Part shown: positions 8,347 to 16,912 of the stretch, piece after piece
Numbering within the stretch: position 1 is the first letter of the stretch
Layout: each line of letters starts with the position of its first letter
Assembly: GCF_009931655.1 (NCBI RefSeq)
Contig: NZ_CP047984.1
Coordinates: 4,171,001 to 4,235,000, forward strand
Source of the DNA: Pontibacter russatus
GTDB taxonomy: Bacteria; Bacteroidota; Bacteroidia; Cytophagales; Hymenobacteraceae
Direction of reading: 5' to 3'
Length of the DNA stretch: 64,000 nt
The notes under the pieces: model-generated
What the model was told of the DNA's origin: nothing
The model's input: the letters and a program-made list of their open reading frames with translations, nothing else
Databases searched by the model: none
Position numbers and translations under genes: made by a program

Positions 8347-9249
8347 TTATAGCTGGCCCTGGTGGCTGCAAACTTCTTCTGGTGTCTCCATCTCCACGGT
8401 CACGTGCTGTATGTCCATGTCGGCCATGGCCTGGCGCAGGTGTTTTTTAATAGCCTCGGTCTGTTGCACCTGCAGCCCGGGGGCCACCACCGCGTGCAGC
8501 GTCAGCACGTTGTAGGTGCCGTCCAGCGTCCATATATGCAAATCGTGGATGGACTGTATGCCGGGCAACTGCACCAGCTTTTCCTCCACCTCCCTGGGGT
8601 TCATGTTCGGCGGCGTGGCCTGCAGCAGTATTTTCATGCTCTGGCGCAGGTTGCGCACCACGTTGTAGAGCACATACAGGGTGATGGCCACCGACAGGAG
8701 CGGATCGATGACCGGAATGTCGAAAAAATAAAGCACGGTGCCGCCGACCAGCACGGCTACCCAGCCCAGCACGTCCTCCATCAGGTGCAGCCGCACCACC
8801 TTCTCGTTCAGCGACTCACCCTTCTTCAGGCGCAGCACAGCCGCGCCGTTCACCACAATCCCCAGCAACGCAAAGCCCATCATGCCAGCCGCATTTACCG
8901 GCTCCGGGTCCAGGATGCGCGGAATGGCCTCCGAAAGCACGATAAAAGAGCCGACGAGCAGCACCACCGAGTTGATGACGGCGGCCAGCAGCGAGAAACG
9001 CTTGTATCCAAAGGTGAACTGCTGATCGCGGCCGCGCTTCGCCACCTTCTCGAAGTACCAGGCCAGCCCCAGCGAGAGCGAGTCGCCCAGGTCGTGCAGC
9101 GCATCCGAGAGAATGGCCACACTGTTGATCCAGAGCCCCCCGATGATCTCCAGGATGGTGAAGCCCAAGTTCAGGAAAAATGCTACCTTGATGTTACCGC
9201 TGGCCCCATGGTGGTGGTGGCCGGTGTGGTCGTGCTTTGCGTGTGCCAT
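8347..9249 (-). CDS. Cation diffusion facilitator (CzcD-like Zn/Co/Cd exporter)
   Basis: A 300-residue inner-membrane proton/metal antiporter. A His-rich N-terminus (AHAKHDHTGHHHHG) leads into six membrane segments. The metal site is visible as HDLGDS in helix II and HLMEDVLGW in helix V. The cytoplasmic C-terminal domain (IHDLHIWTLDGTYNVLTLHAVV) is typical of the CDF/ZnT family. I chose ATG 9249, next to the His-rich start; a 34-codon extension is possible but reads as leader. It is divergent from the two-component pair at 9373, with a 123-bp shared promoter region. Confidence 0.93.
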   Translation of the reverse strand: MAHAKHDHTGHHHHGASGNIKVAFFLNLGFTILEIIGGLWINSVAILSDALHDLGDSLSLGLAWYFEKVAKRGRDQQFTFGYKRFSLLAAVINSVVLLVGSFIVLSEAIPRILDPEPVNAAGMMGFALLGIVVNGAAVLRLKKGESLNEKVVRLHLMEDVLGWVAVLVGGTVLYFFDIPVIDPLLSVAITLYVLYNVVRNLRQSMKILLQATPPNMNPREVEEKLVQLPGIQSIHDLHIWTLDGTYNVLTLHAVVAPGLQVQQTEAIKKHLRQAMADMDIQHVTVEMETPEEVCSHQGQL

Positions 9250-9292
9250 ATATATTGAACGAAAAGCAGCCCCGCAGGATATTAGCGGGCTG

Positions 9293-9319
9293 TTGTTTTG
9301 CGGCGGCCTGCTACCTTTG
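9293..9319 (+). promoter_or_regulatory. Bacteroidota-type promoter of the two-component operon
   Basis: The -7 element TACCTTTG at 9312-9319 matches TAnnTTTG. A TTG at 9293-9295 lies 16 bp upstream, a reasonable -33 position. Transcription would start near 9326, leaving a leader of about 47 nt before the response regulator. Confidence 0.6.
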
Positions 9320-9372
9320 CGCCCAGGCAGCGGTAAGCGGGCAGCCTCCACGCCACTTATATATGAACCTAT

Positions 9373-10053
9373 ATGAAAATACTGCTAGTAGAAGACGAAC
9401 CCAAAGTGGCCTCCTTCATTAAAAAGGGGCTCGAGGAGCAAGCCTACGAGGTGGACCAGGCTTATGATGGCACCTTTGGGGTAAAACTGGCGCTGCAGCA
9501 CGAGTATGACCTGGTGATCCTCGACATCATTCTGCCCAACATCAGCGGGCTCGACGTATGCCGCCAGATCCGGCAGCAGAACAAGTCAGTCTCCATCCTG
9601 ATGCTGACGGCGCTGGGCAGCACCGACGACAAGATTACGGGGCTGGACGCCGGTGCGGACGATTACCTCACCAAGCCCTTCGAGTTTAAAGAGCTGCTGG
9701 CGCGCATCCGCGCCCTTTCACGGCGCGGCTCCGAGGCGCCGGCGAACGAGGTGCTGCGGATAGCGGACCTGGAACTGGACCTGACGAAGAAAACGGTGAG
9801 CCGCGCCGGGAAGCCCGTGAACCTGACGGCACGCGAGTTTTCGCTGCTGCACTACCTCCTGCGCAACAGGGGGCGGGTGGTCTCCAGGGTGGATATAACG
9901 GAGCAGGTGTGGGAAACTTCCTTCGACACCGGCAGCAACGTGATAGACGTATATGTGAATTTCCTCCGTAAGAAGATTGACAAGGGCCACACCGTCAAAT
10001 TGATTCACACCCTGGTGGGGATGGGCTACGTGTTGAAAGAACAGGACGACTAA
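9373..10053 (+). CDS. OmpR-family response regulator
   Basis: A 226-residue protein. The receiver domain (1-120) has the acidic pocket E7/D8, phospho-acceptor D51 (VILDIILP) and the conserved KPF lysine. The winged-helix effector (about 128-224) has LTAREFSLLHYLLRNRGRVVSR and the SNVIDVYVNFLRKKID recognition region, so it binds tandem direct repeats in promoters. The stop overlaps the kinase start by one base (TAATG). Likely targets are the 11-bp repeats at 11448-11491 upstream of the SulP gene. Confidence 0.95.
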   Translation: MKILLVEDEPKVASFIKKGLEEQAYEVDQAYDGTFGVKLALQHEYDLVILDIILPNISGLDVCRQIRQQNKSVSILMLTALGSTDDKITGLDAGADDYLTKPFEFKELLARIRALSRRGSEAPANEVLRIADLELDLTKKTVSRAGKPVNLTAREFSLLHYLLRNRGRVVSRVDITEQVWETSFDTGSNVIDVYVNFLRKKIDKGHTVKLIHTLVGMGYVLKEQDD

Positions 10054-11447
10054 TGAAAATCAGGACCAAGCTTACCCTGCAGTTCGCCAGCATCTTCGCG
10101 TTTATCCTCATTCTGTTCTCGCTGGTGGTGTACTTCTTCACCTCGCTTTACCGGCAGGATGATTTCTTCCAGGGCATTGAGGAGCGCGCCCAGGCAGTGG
10201 CCCGCCACGTGCTGGAGGCCGATGAAGTGGATGCCGCCACGCGCCAGGAAAACGAGATAAGGTATTACCACGAGCTCCCGCACGAGGGGGTGCGCGTGTT
10301 CCGCAGCAACGGCGACCTTGTTTTCTCGAACGGCAAGGGCAACCTGGGTGTCAACAGTGCGGTACTGCGGCAGCTGGAGGAAAAGCGGTACGTTCAGTAT
10401 GCGCGGGGGGTAAGGCAGGTAGTGGGTATCCGCTACCCCGACAATCAGGGCGACTTTCTGGTGTTCGCCTCTTCGGTGGATGCCTATACCCTGACCAAAC
10501 TGCAGCACCTGAAGGTGATCCTGATCGTCGGGTTTTTCGGGTCGCTGGTAGTGGTGGTGCTGGCCGGCTGGGGGTTTGCGAAACAGGCGATGCGGCCAAT
10601 CACCAAGATTGTGAACGAGGTGGAAAAAATCAGCGCCACTGATCTGGACATGCGCCTGAGCGGCTCCGGCGGCAAGGACGAGGTGTCGCACCTGGCGCAG
10701 ACTTTTAACAAAATGCTGGACCGGCTGGAGCTGGCCTTCGAGATGCAGAGCACATTTGTGTCCAACGCCTCGCATGAGCTGCGCACGCCCCTCACGGCCA
10801 TTATAGGGGAGTTGGAGGTGGCCCTGATGAAGCCGAGGGAACCGGAAGAGTACCAGCGCGTGCTGCAATCCACGCTGGAGGATGCCCGGCTGCTGGCGGA
10901 ACTGTCGAACGGGCTGCTGCAGATTGCGCAGGCAAGCATCGACTCCTCTAAAATAAAGCTGGCGAATCTGCGCTTCGACGAACTGGTGTGGACGGCCCGG
11001 GAGCAGGCCCTGAAACGGCAGCCCAGCGCGCGCATCAACATAGACTTTGAGAATTTCCCGGAGGATGAGGATCGTCTGGTGGTGAAGGGGAACGAGGCGC
11101 TGTTGCTGGTGGCGGTGGTGAACGTACTGGAAAATGCCATCAAGTTCTCCCCCGACGGGCAAAGCGTGTCTGGCGCTATCCTGGTGAAAAAACAGGAAGT
11201 AGTGCTGAAGGTAAAGGATCAGGGGCTGGGCATAGCCGAAGAAGACCTGAAGCACGTGTTCGTCCCGTTCTTCCGTGCGGAGAACGTGCGCAACATCACC
11301 GGCCACGGCATTGGTCTGCCGCTGGCAGAGCGCATCCTCAAAATTCACCACGGCACCATCAGCGTCCACTCCAAGATAAACCAGGGAACAGAGGTTTTGA
11401 TAAGCCTGCCGCAGGCTTATCTATATATACCGCGCCGGCAGCCGTGA
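10053..11447 (+). CDS. Sensor histidine kinase
   Basis: A 464-residue membrane kinase. The first membrane helix is at about 8-32, followed by a short periplasmic loop of about 115 residues and a second helix at about 150-175. HAMP follows, then HisKA with phospho-accepting H241 (FVSNASHELRTPL) and HATPase_c (N-box LENAIKF, then VKDQGLGI and GHGIGLPLA). Layout and neighbouring regulator match CusS/ArlS-like kinases. The signal is unknown; since SulP and carbonic anhydrase follow directly, an anion, CO2 or pH-related cue is a plausible inference. Confidence 0.95.
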   Translation: MKIRTKLTLQFASIFAFILILFSLVVYFFTSLYRQDDFFQGIEERAQAVARHVLEADEVDAATRQENEIRYYHELPHEGVRVFRSNGDLVFSNGKGNLGVNSAVLRQLEEKRYVQYARGVRQVVGIRYPDNQGDFLVFASSVDAYTLTKLQHLKVILIVGFFGSLVVVVLAGWGFAKQAMRPITKIVNEVEKISATDLDMRLSGSGGKDEVSHLAQTFNKMLDRLELAFEMQSTFVSNASHELRTPLTAIIGELEVALMKPREPEEYQRVLQSTLEDARLLAELSNGLLQIAQASIDSSKIKLANLRFDELVWTAREQALKRQPSARINIDFENFPEDEDRLVVKGNEALLLVAVVNVLENAIKFSPDGQSVSGAILVKKQEVVLKVKDQGLGIAEEDLKHVFVPFFRAENVRNITGHGIGLPLAERILKIHHGTISVHSKINQGTEVLISLPQAYLYIPRRQP

Positions 11448-11491
11448 TTTTAATTTGTTTTTAATGTCGTTTTAATTTCAGCTTAATGTCG
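11448..11491 (+). promoter_or_regulatory. Four tandem 11-bp repeats, probable response-regulator binding site
   Basis: Starting right after the kinase stop are four consecutive 11-mers: TTTTAATTTGT, TTTTAATGTCG, TTTTAATTTCA and GCTTAATGTCG. The core TTAAT recurs exactly every 11 bp, one helical turn, as in binding sites for two dimers of an OmpR/PhoB-type regulator. The array ends 6 bp before a -7 element (11498-11505), so it occupies the -33 region, the position for class II activation. Confidence 0.7.
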
Positions 11492-11497
11492 CCGCCA

Positions 11498-11505
11498 TAG
11501 TTTTG
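11498..11505 (+). promoter_or_regulatory. -7 element of the SulP promoter
   Basis: TAGTTTTG fits TAnnTTTG. It lies directly downstream of the 11-bp repeats and about 60 bp before the SulP start. No canonical -33 TTG is visible, which fits an activator-dependent promoter. Confidence 0.55.
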
Positions 11506-11564
11506 TGGCATTGCAGAGAGGAAGGCGCCTGTATCCGGGCCAAACTTCAACCTGCACGCATCAG

Positions 11565-13154
11565 ATGAAATCTAAACGATATATGAAGCAAACTTCAAAC
11601 AGCACCAACTACCTGGCCCACCTCGGGAAGGACATCCCATCGGGTCTGGTTGTTTTCTTTGTGGCCCTGCCGCTCTGTCTGGGCATCTCGCTGGCCTCCG
11701 GGGCCCCGCTCTTTTCAGGGGTCATCACGGGGATAGTGGGCGGCCTGCTGGTGGCCTGGCTCAGCGGCTCGCAGCTGAGCGTGAGCGGCCCGGCCGCCGG
11801 TCTCACCGTCATCGTGCTCAACGGCATCGAATCGCTGGGGTCTTTCGAGGCTTTCCTGCTGGCGGTGGTGCTGGCCGGGGCCATACAGTTGGTGCTGGGC
11901 TTCCTGAAGGCCGGCGTCATCGGGCTCTATTTCCCCTCGTCTGTTATCAAGGGAATGCTGGCGGCGATTGGCCTCATCCTCATCCTGAAGCAGATTCCGC
12001 ATTTCATGGGTGCCGACGAAGACTTTTTCGGGGAGATGAACTTCCTGCAGGCGGACGGGCGCAACACCTTCTCTGAGATTGGCTACGCTTTCACCAGCAT
12101 TGAACTGGGGGCCCTGCTCATCGGCATCATATCCCTGACCATCCTGCTGGTGTGGGACAATCCGAGAATTAAGAACAGCAAACTCCTGAAGCTGGTGCCG
12201 GGTGCGCTGGTGGCGGTGCTGCTCTCCATCCTCATCAATGTTCTGTTCATCAATTTTGTTCCTGCGCTGGCCGTGGGCCCCAGCCACCTGGTAAACCTGC
12301 CCGTGCTGGACGGTTTCAGCGGGCTGGCGAGTGAGCTTCGCTTCCTGGATTTTACTGCGGTCACCAACCCCACACTTTATATAGTTGCCTTCACCATCGC
12401 CATTGTGGCCAGCCTGGAGACACTGCTGAGCGTGGAGGCCGTAGACAAACTGGACCCGCACAAGCGCCGCACCAACACCAACCGTGAGCTGAAGGCGCAG
12501 GGCGTGGGCAATATGGTGGCGGGCCTGCTGGGCGGCCTGCCGATGACGGCGGTAATCGTGCGCAGCTCCACTAACGTGGCAGCGGGCGGGCAGACAAAAG
12601 TTTCTGCCTTTGTACACGGAATTTTCCTGGTGCTGTCGGTTTTCCTGCTGGCGGGCTTCATGAACCAGATTCCGCTTTCGGCGCTGGCCGCCGTGCTGCT
12701 GGTGGTGGGATATAAACTCACCAAGCCCGCTCTGTACAGGACACAGCTTAAACTGGGGCACGAGCAGTTTATTCCTTTTATCGTTACGGTGCTCGCCATT
12801 CTGTTCACCGACCTGCTGGTGGGCATCTGTGTGGGGCTGGCTGTGGGTGTGTTCTATATCCTGAAGGCAAATTACCGGTCGCCGTATTTCTACCACAAGG
12901 AGGAGCATAAAGACAAGGCGCTTATCCGCATCAGGCTAAGCGAGCACGTGTCGTTCCTGAACAAGGCCAGCATCATCCTGACCCTGGACCACCTGCCCGC
13001 CAACAGCCACGTGATCATCGACGGCGAGAACTCCGAGCATATAGATTATGATGTGCTGGAGGCTATCCAGGAATTCAAAAGAACGGCGCACGAGCGCAAC
13101 ATCACGGTGGAGGTGCTGAATGTGAAGGAAGTGTCCGTCCTGGAAATGCATTAA
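11565..13154 (+). CDS. SulP-family anion transporter (probable bicarbonate or sulfate)
   Basis: A 529-residue permease with about 12 membrane segments. The SulP signature is seen near the N-terminus (DIPSGLVVFFVALPLCLGI, SGPAAGLTVIV) and a short STAS-like domain at the C-terminus (from about 450). ATG 11565 follows the promoter; Met 11583 is an alternative. A beta-carbonic anhydrase gene follows after 44 nt. That pairing is well known for bicarbonate-handling SulP proteins, so HCO3- is the favoured substrate, but sulfate cannot be excluded. Confidence 0.92.
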   Translation: MKSKRYMKQTSNSTNYLAHLGKDIPSGLVVFFVALPLCLGISLASGAPLFSGVITGIVGGLLVAWLSGSQLSVSGPAAGLTVIVLNGIESLGSFEAFLLAVVLAGAIQLVLGFLKAGVIGLYFPSSVIKGMLAAIGLILILKQIPHFMGADEDFFGEMNFLQADGRNTFSEIGYAFTSIELGALLIGIISLTILLVWDNPRIKNSKLLKLVPGALVAVLLSILINVLFINFVPALAVGPSHLVNLPVLDGFSGLASELRFLDFTAVTNPTLYIVAFTIAIVASLETLLSVEAVDKLDPHKRRTNTNRELKAQGVGNMVAGLLGGLPMTAVIVRSSTNVAAGGQTKVSAFVHGIFLVLSVFLLAGFMNQIPLSALAAVLLVVGYKLTKPALYRTQLKLGHEQFIPFIVTVLAILFTDLLVGICVGLAVGVFYILKANYRSPYFYHKEEHKDKALIRIRLSEHVSFLNKASIILTLDHLPANSHVIIDGENSEHIDYDVLEAIQEFKRTAHERNITVEVLNVKEVSVLEMH

Positions 13155-13198
13155 GCAAACATACAAATCAGGTATTAGCCCTATATAAAACGCAGCAA

Positions 13199-13852
13199 AT
13201 GGAAAAGATCTTTGAGAACAACAAAAAGTGGGTGGCGCAGCGCTTGAGCGAGGACAGTGAGTACTTCGCGAAGCTGGCGAAAGGGCAGGAGCCCCGCTAC
13301 CTCTTCATCGGGTGCGCCGACAGCCGCGTGCCCGCCGGGGAGATAACGGGCACCGGCCCGGGCGAGATGTTCGTACACCGCAACATCGCCAACATGGTGG
13401 TACACTCCGACATGAACCTGCTGTCGGTGCTGCAGTATGCCGTGGAGGTGCTGAAGGTGAAAGACGTGATCGTGTGCGGCCACTACGGCTGCGGTGGTGT
13501 GGCGGCCGCCGCCGGCAACAGGCAGTTCGGGCTGATAGACAACTGGCTGCGCAACATCAAGGACGTGATGCGCCTGCACGAGCGCGAGTTCCTGAGCATA
13601 TATGACGAGGAGCAGCGCCTCCGCCGCCTGGTGGAGCTGAACGTGATTGAGCAGGTACACAACCTGTCCAAGACCTCCATCATCCAGAACGCCATGCTGA
13701 CCGACAACCCGCCGAAGCTCCATGGCCTGGTATACGACATAAAGGAGGGGCTGCTGCGCGACCTGAAGGTGAACGTGACCACATTCAAGCGCTACGAGCA
13801 TATATACGCCGTGGAGCAGGAGCCGGTAAGTGAAACGGACACGGCGGTGTAA
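13199..13852 (+). CDS. Beta-class carbonic anhydrase
   Basis: A 217-residue zinc enzyme interconverting CO2 and bicarbonate. Zinc ligands and the catalytic dyad are visible: C39 and D41 in GCADSRVP, H95 and C98 in HYGCGG. Length and motifs match the bacterial Can/CynT family. It is probably co-transcribed with the SulP transporter 44 nt upstream, and would hydrate or dehydrate the carbon species that transporter carries. A hairpin follows 45 nt downstream. Confidence 0.95.
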   Translation: MEKIFENNKKWVAQRLSEDSEYFAKLAKGQEPRYLFIGCADSRVPAGEITGTGPGEMFVHRNIANMVVHSDMNLLSVLQYAVEVLKVKDVIVCGHYGCGGVAAAAGNRQFGLIDNWLRNIKDVMRLHEREFLSIYDEEQRLRRLVELNVIEQVHNLSKTSIIQNAMLTDNPPKLHGLVYDIKEGLLRDLKVNVTTFKRYEHIYAVEQEPVSETDTAV

Positions 13853-13897
13853 CCCTGTACTGCAGTTATATATAATACAGATAAATACAATGATAAC

Positions 13898-13929
13898 AGC
13901 GAAGCCCCTGTTCCGGCAGGGGCTTCGCT
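13898..13929 (+). terminator. Hairpin after carbonic anhydrase
   Basis: A 13-bp perfect stem (13898-13910 with 13917-13929) and a 6-nt loop. There is no clear T-run, so intrinsic termination is less certain than at other sites in the window. Confidence 0.55.
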
Positions 13930-14045
13930 ATTGGGGGTGCTTTCAAAATGGGTTGCCTCAGGCAGGGCAGGAGGGATGCAGCAAAAGAAAGACCCGATGG
14001 CGCACCTGCTTCAGTTGCTCCTTTTATATAAACTGCCCCAGTAGC

Positions 14046-14654
14046 CTAGTGGCCCATTATATAGCTCAGCATCAAGTTGAAGCCGGAGTTGCGGCGCTCA
14101 ATTCCCACGGACAGGCCTTCGTCGTCCACTTTCTTCAGGCCGCCGTTGTAGCGCAACTCCAGGCCTATCCCGGAACTGGCGCGGTAGCCCAGGCCCGCCA
14201 CGTAGCCAAAGTCGATGGAGTAGGGCTGATCCGTGATATCGGATTTGGTGGTGGTAGTGGTGGTGCCAGAGGTTACCTCCCGCACGTGCCGGCCTTTGGT
14301 GATAAATGATACCTGGGGTCCCAAATCAAAGAACAGGCCGCTGGAAGACAGGTGCAGCAGCAGCGGCACGTCCAGGTAGTTGAGCCGGTGAGAGCCCTGC
14401 ACTTCATCGTTGCCGGAGCTGTATTCTATCTTGCCACCTTTGGAGGTATACAGCGCCTCCACCTGCACGCCAACCAGGTCGTTAATGTGCTGCTGCACCA
14501 TGATACCCGCTGTGTAGCCCAGGCGGTGTTCGTAGTCTCTGGCGCCGCTGCCACTGAAGGTGTAGTAAGTGGCGCCGCCTTTGATGCCCAGGGTTTGGGA
14601 AAAGCCGGTGGTGGTCATGAGCGCCAGGAGCGCAAGCAGGAATGTCTTCTTCAT
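14046..14654 (-). CDS. Outer-membrane beta-barrel protein (PorT-like)
   Basis: A 202-residue protein with a signal peptide (MKKTFLLALLALMTTTGFSQ) and alternating amphipathic strands typical of an eight-stranded outer-membrane barrel: GIKGGATYY, AGIMVQQHI, GVQVEALYTSKGG, YLDVPLLLHLS and so on. These are hallmarks of the PorT/outer-membrane beta-barrel family in Bacteroidota. The protein ends NLMLSYIMGH rather than in a classical aromatic end. It is monocistronic by its surroundings. The function is probably structural or unknown; a secretion role should not be assumed. Confidence 0.85.
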   Translation of the reverse strand: MKKTFLLALLALMTTTGFSQTLGIKGGATYYTFSGSGARDYEHRLGYTAGIMVQQHINDLVGVQVEALYTSKGGKIEYSSGNDEVQGSHRLNYLDVPLLLHLSSSGLFFDLGPQVSFITKGRHVREVTSGTTTTTTKSDITDQPYSIDFGYVAGLGYRASSGIGLELRYNGGLKKVDDEGLSVGIERRNSGFNLMLSYIMGH

Positions 14655-14763
14655 TGGTTTTACTTAGTTGAAAATAAGGTGATGCAATGTCTGGCCGGTG
14701 TGATGCACACTGCCGCCGCCGGACGGAGTGCAAATATAGGAAGAAGGATAGGATCAGTAAAAT

Positions 14764-14797
14764 AAAAAGCCCCGCTGCAATTTGCAGCGGGGCTTTT
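14764..14797 (-). terminator. Terminator for the SWFGD gene
   Basis: A perfect GC-rich stem (AAAAGCCCCGCTGCAA at 14765-14780 with its complement at 14782-14797). It ends in a T-run on the minus strand, 78 nt after the stop at 14875. It could also work on the plus strand. Confidence 0.75.
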
Positions 14798-14874
14798 GTT
14801 GTGGCGCTTTGGCCACGGGTATTCTATGGTTTTACCAACGGCCGCCACGGGTATATGGCCGCCAGAAAGTGTTT

Positions 14875-15741
14875 CTACCACTCATAATCTCTGCGCGAAG
14901 ACGATCCGTAAGAGTAGGGAGGTCCGCTATAGGTGTTTCCGGTGCTACTCCCATACCGGTCGCTGTCGCGGTCGTGGCGGCGGTCGCGCATCTCATCCTG
15001 CCTTCTTCTGCGCTCTGCGTCGTCATCTCCGAACCAGGATTTTACTTCATCGCCCGCCTTATCGAAGAACCCGCGGTCATGATCGCTGTGCCGGTCGTGG
15101 CTATGGCGGTTTCTGTCGTAGTCGGAGGAATAGCTGTCTCTGTCGGAGCTGGACCTATACGGCGTGCCGTAGTTAGAGGTAGTATACCCTGTACCGTAAG
15201 ATGCGCCGTAGCCAGTTGAGCCGGAGCCGTAGTTTCTGTGAGAGCCGGAACCGTAATTGCTATCAGCGCCGTAGCGGCCTGTGTAGCCCGAACCGGAATC
15301 ATACGTGCCATAGCTGCGGTTTCTGTAATTACGGTCGTTGTCGTCGTCTCCGGTTGCCCTGTCCCAGGCGTTGCTCACTTTGTTTTTGGTGTTGTCCCAC
15401 CAACTGTCATCGTCATGGCGGTTTCTGTCGCTGCTGTAGCGGTTGCCGGACGAGCCATAGTTAGAACTGCCGTAGCGGTCGTTGTCGTAACGGTTGCCGG
15501 ACGACGAGCCGTAAACGCCTGCACCGGCATTGTGGCCGTAGGTGGAAGTGCCGCCGTAGCCGGATGTGGCATACGAGTCGCGGCCGGAGCCGAACTCGCC
15601 GCCCCGGTTTGAGCCATAGGCGCCGCGGTCACGGCCTGTTATATCAAATTCATCTGAGTAGTAGTTCCGCGCAGATCCTTTTGTCTGAGACCTGTCGTTG
15701 TCGTTGTACGGGTTGTATCCCGAATTTTCATAGCTTCTCAT
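14875..15741 (-). CDS. Low-complexity Ser/Tyr/Gly/Asn/Arg/Asp-rich protein with SWFGD motif
   Basis: A 288-residue protein, almost entirely disordered: SGY, YGS, NYG and RYG repeats with dispersed Arg and Asp. Two short ordered islands stand out. One is WWDNTKNKVSNAWDRATGDDD near residue 115. The other is VKSWFGDDDAERRRRQDEM near residue 235, the motif of the SWFGD domain seen in Hymenobacter and relatives. There is no signal peptide or membrane segment. The composition resembles eukaryotic prion-like RNA-binding proteins; a stress or envelope role is speculative. Confidence 0.75.
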   Translation of the reverse strand: MRSYENSGYNPYNDNDRSQTKGSARNYYSDEFDITGRDRGAYGSNRGGEFGSGRDSYATSGYGGTSTYGHNAGAGVYGSSSGNRYDNDRYGSSNYGSSGNRYSSDRNRHDDDSWWDNTKNKVSNAWDRATGDDDNDRNYRNRSYGTYDSGSGYTGRYGADSNYGSGSHRNYGSGSTGYGASYGTGYTTSNYGTPYRSSSDRDSYSSDYDRNRHSHDRHSDHDRGFFDKAGDEVKSWFGDDDAERRRRQDEMRDRRHDRDSDRYGSSTGNTYSGPPYSYGSSSRRDYEW

Positions 15742-16249
15742 GGTTCGGTGGTTTTAGTTAAAAATCTATTCAAAGCGGTGTTGCCAAAGGCGCACCGGGT
15801 TGTTTTTTTTACGGCTGCGGGTACTATAAGTTATCGTTTGCGAGTTATTTAGGGTAGTACCATCCCTGTTTCCGCCCGTCTTCGCAGGTTTCTCCGCCTG
15901 CGTGTTTGCTCCCTTGCTTTTGTTCAAAATAATGCCCTGCACGCGTGTAAATGCAATACAATAGAAATTGCACTATTATTTACCCATTAGATGATTGGAT
16001 AGCTCAAATTTATAATATAATAAAATCCATATGATTAGGCTACAGTGCAATAAGAAGCATTTAGAAGGAACTAAAGCAGTTTTAGGTGGGTTTGTGGATT
16101 GTAAACTATTTCGGAGGATTGCTTGGAATGCCGGGATTATTATTAATTTTGCCATACAATACATCAGGTTGGTGTGGCAGATGGATCAACCCAAAGAGTG
16201 CAAAATTCAGGCGTCGCCGCTATTGTATCAAAAACTTTTAGCCAGATTT
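15742..16249. other. Divergent intergenic region
   Basis: About 500 bp between the SWFGD gene (minus) and a lipoprotein gene (plus). The right half is markedly A+T-rich. It holds the promoter at 16123-16151. An in-frame extension of the lipoprotein upstream to 16031 exists but has no signal sequence and is not credible coding. Nothing else is recognised. Confidence 0.45.
16123..16151 (+). promoter_or_regulatory. Bacteroidota-type promoter of the small lipoprotein
   Basis: TTG at 16123-16125, an 18-bp spacer, then TAATTTTG at 16144-16151, matching the -33/-7 pattern. The start point would be near 16157, giving a leader of about 90 nt. Confidence 0.6.
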
Positions 16250-16651
16250 ATGAAAATCAAACCAATGCTAGCCGCTGTGGCTGCCGTGTGCCTGCTCACA
16301 TCCTGTGAAGATTTGTTTGAGGACGGAAGCCTGCAGCCGGACGGATCGCTGCCGAGCCTGACGATTAACAACCCCACTAAAAACCAGACCATCACTTCCG
16401 TGCAGGGGCTGCCGGTATACATCACCGTGGTAGACAAGGACAAAGTGGAAAACATTAACTTCAGCGTGCTGAGCCCAGGCGCAGAAAGCCCCGTGGTTGA
16501 CTTCAATGTGATGCCGCATAAGACGGTGGTGGAGTTCGACACCCTGATGGCGCTGGAAGGCGTTGCGCCCGGCACGTACACCCTTAAAATCACGGCCCAG
16601 GACAAGCGCACCAACCTGTCTGTAAAGCAGACCTCGTTTACAGTTAAGTAA
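16250..16651 (+). CDS. Small lipoprotein with a single Ig-like beta domain
   Basis: A 133-residue exported protein. The lipobox LLTSC gives an acylated Cys near 20, followed by acidic residues (EDLFEDG) of the kind that can specify surface export in Bacteroidota. The rest looks like one beta-sandwich (SLTINNPTKNQTI, PVYITVVDKDKVENINFSVL, APGTYTLKITAQDK), similar to Ig-like folds that describe loss or gain terms. No enzyme motif is seen. ATG 16250 is chosen for the signal peptide. A strong terminator follows. Confidence 0.82.
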   Translation: MKIKPMLAAVAAVCLLTSCEDLFEDGSLQPDGSLPSLTINNPTKNQTITSVQGLPVYITVVDKDKVENINFSVLSPGAESPVVDFNVMPHKTVVEFDTLMALEGVAPGTYTLKITAQDKRTNLSVKQTSFTVK

Positions 16652-16672
16652 ATAACGTCCAATATATAACAG

Positions 16673-16707
16673 GAGCGGCAGCCATACCATATGGCTGCCG
16701 CTCTTTT
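16673..16707 (+). terminator. Rho-independent terminator
   Basis: A 14-bp stem (16673-16686 with 16690-16703) followed by TTTT, 21 nt after the lipoprotein stop. Confidence 0.85.
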
Positions 16708-16912
16708 GTTTTAGTAATCAGTCAAAATAGGTTCAGGCTGTTTTGTCCTTTATGGTGCAGTTTTCAATCCATGCTGCCGGGTTGCAAGTCGCGAGTAGGG
16801 ACGCTCATGTCCTATACAGCTATATATGGTTCCCCTCCCCGGAGGGGTAGGGGTGGGGCAGGTTCCAGCAGCGGGTGTAATTCGCAACCTAAGTGAATCA
16901 GGCCATCCAGAA

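Noticed and set aside
10050-11369. Long minus-strand frame opposite the histidine kinase
   Set aside because: The plus strand encodes a full kinase; the opposite frame is an artefact of G+C-rich codon use. The same holds for long antisense frames at 3457-4710, 11715-12908, 16826-18157, 26827-27777, 30259-31497 and 45351-47249.
13830-14309. Plus-strand frame after carbonic anhydrase
   Set aside because: It overlaps the hairpin and runs antisense to the PorT-like gene; no conserved motif.
16031-16249. N-terminal extension of the small lipoprotein
   Set aside because: The extension crosses the promoter and would bury the lipoprotein signal peptide.
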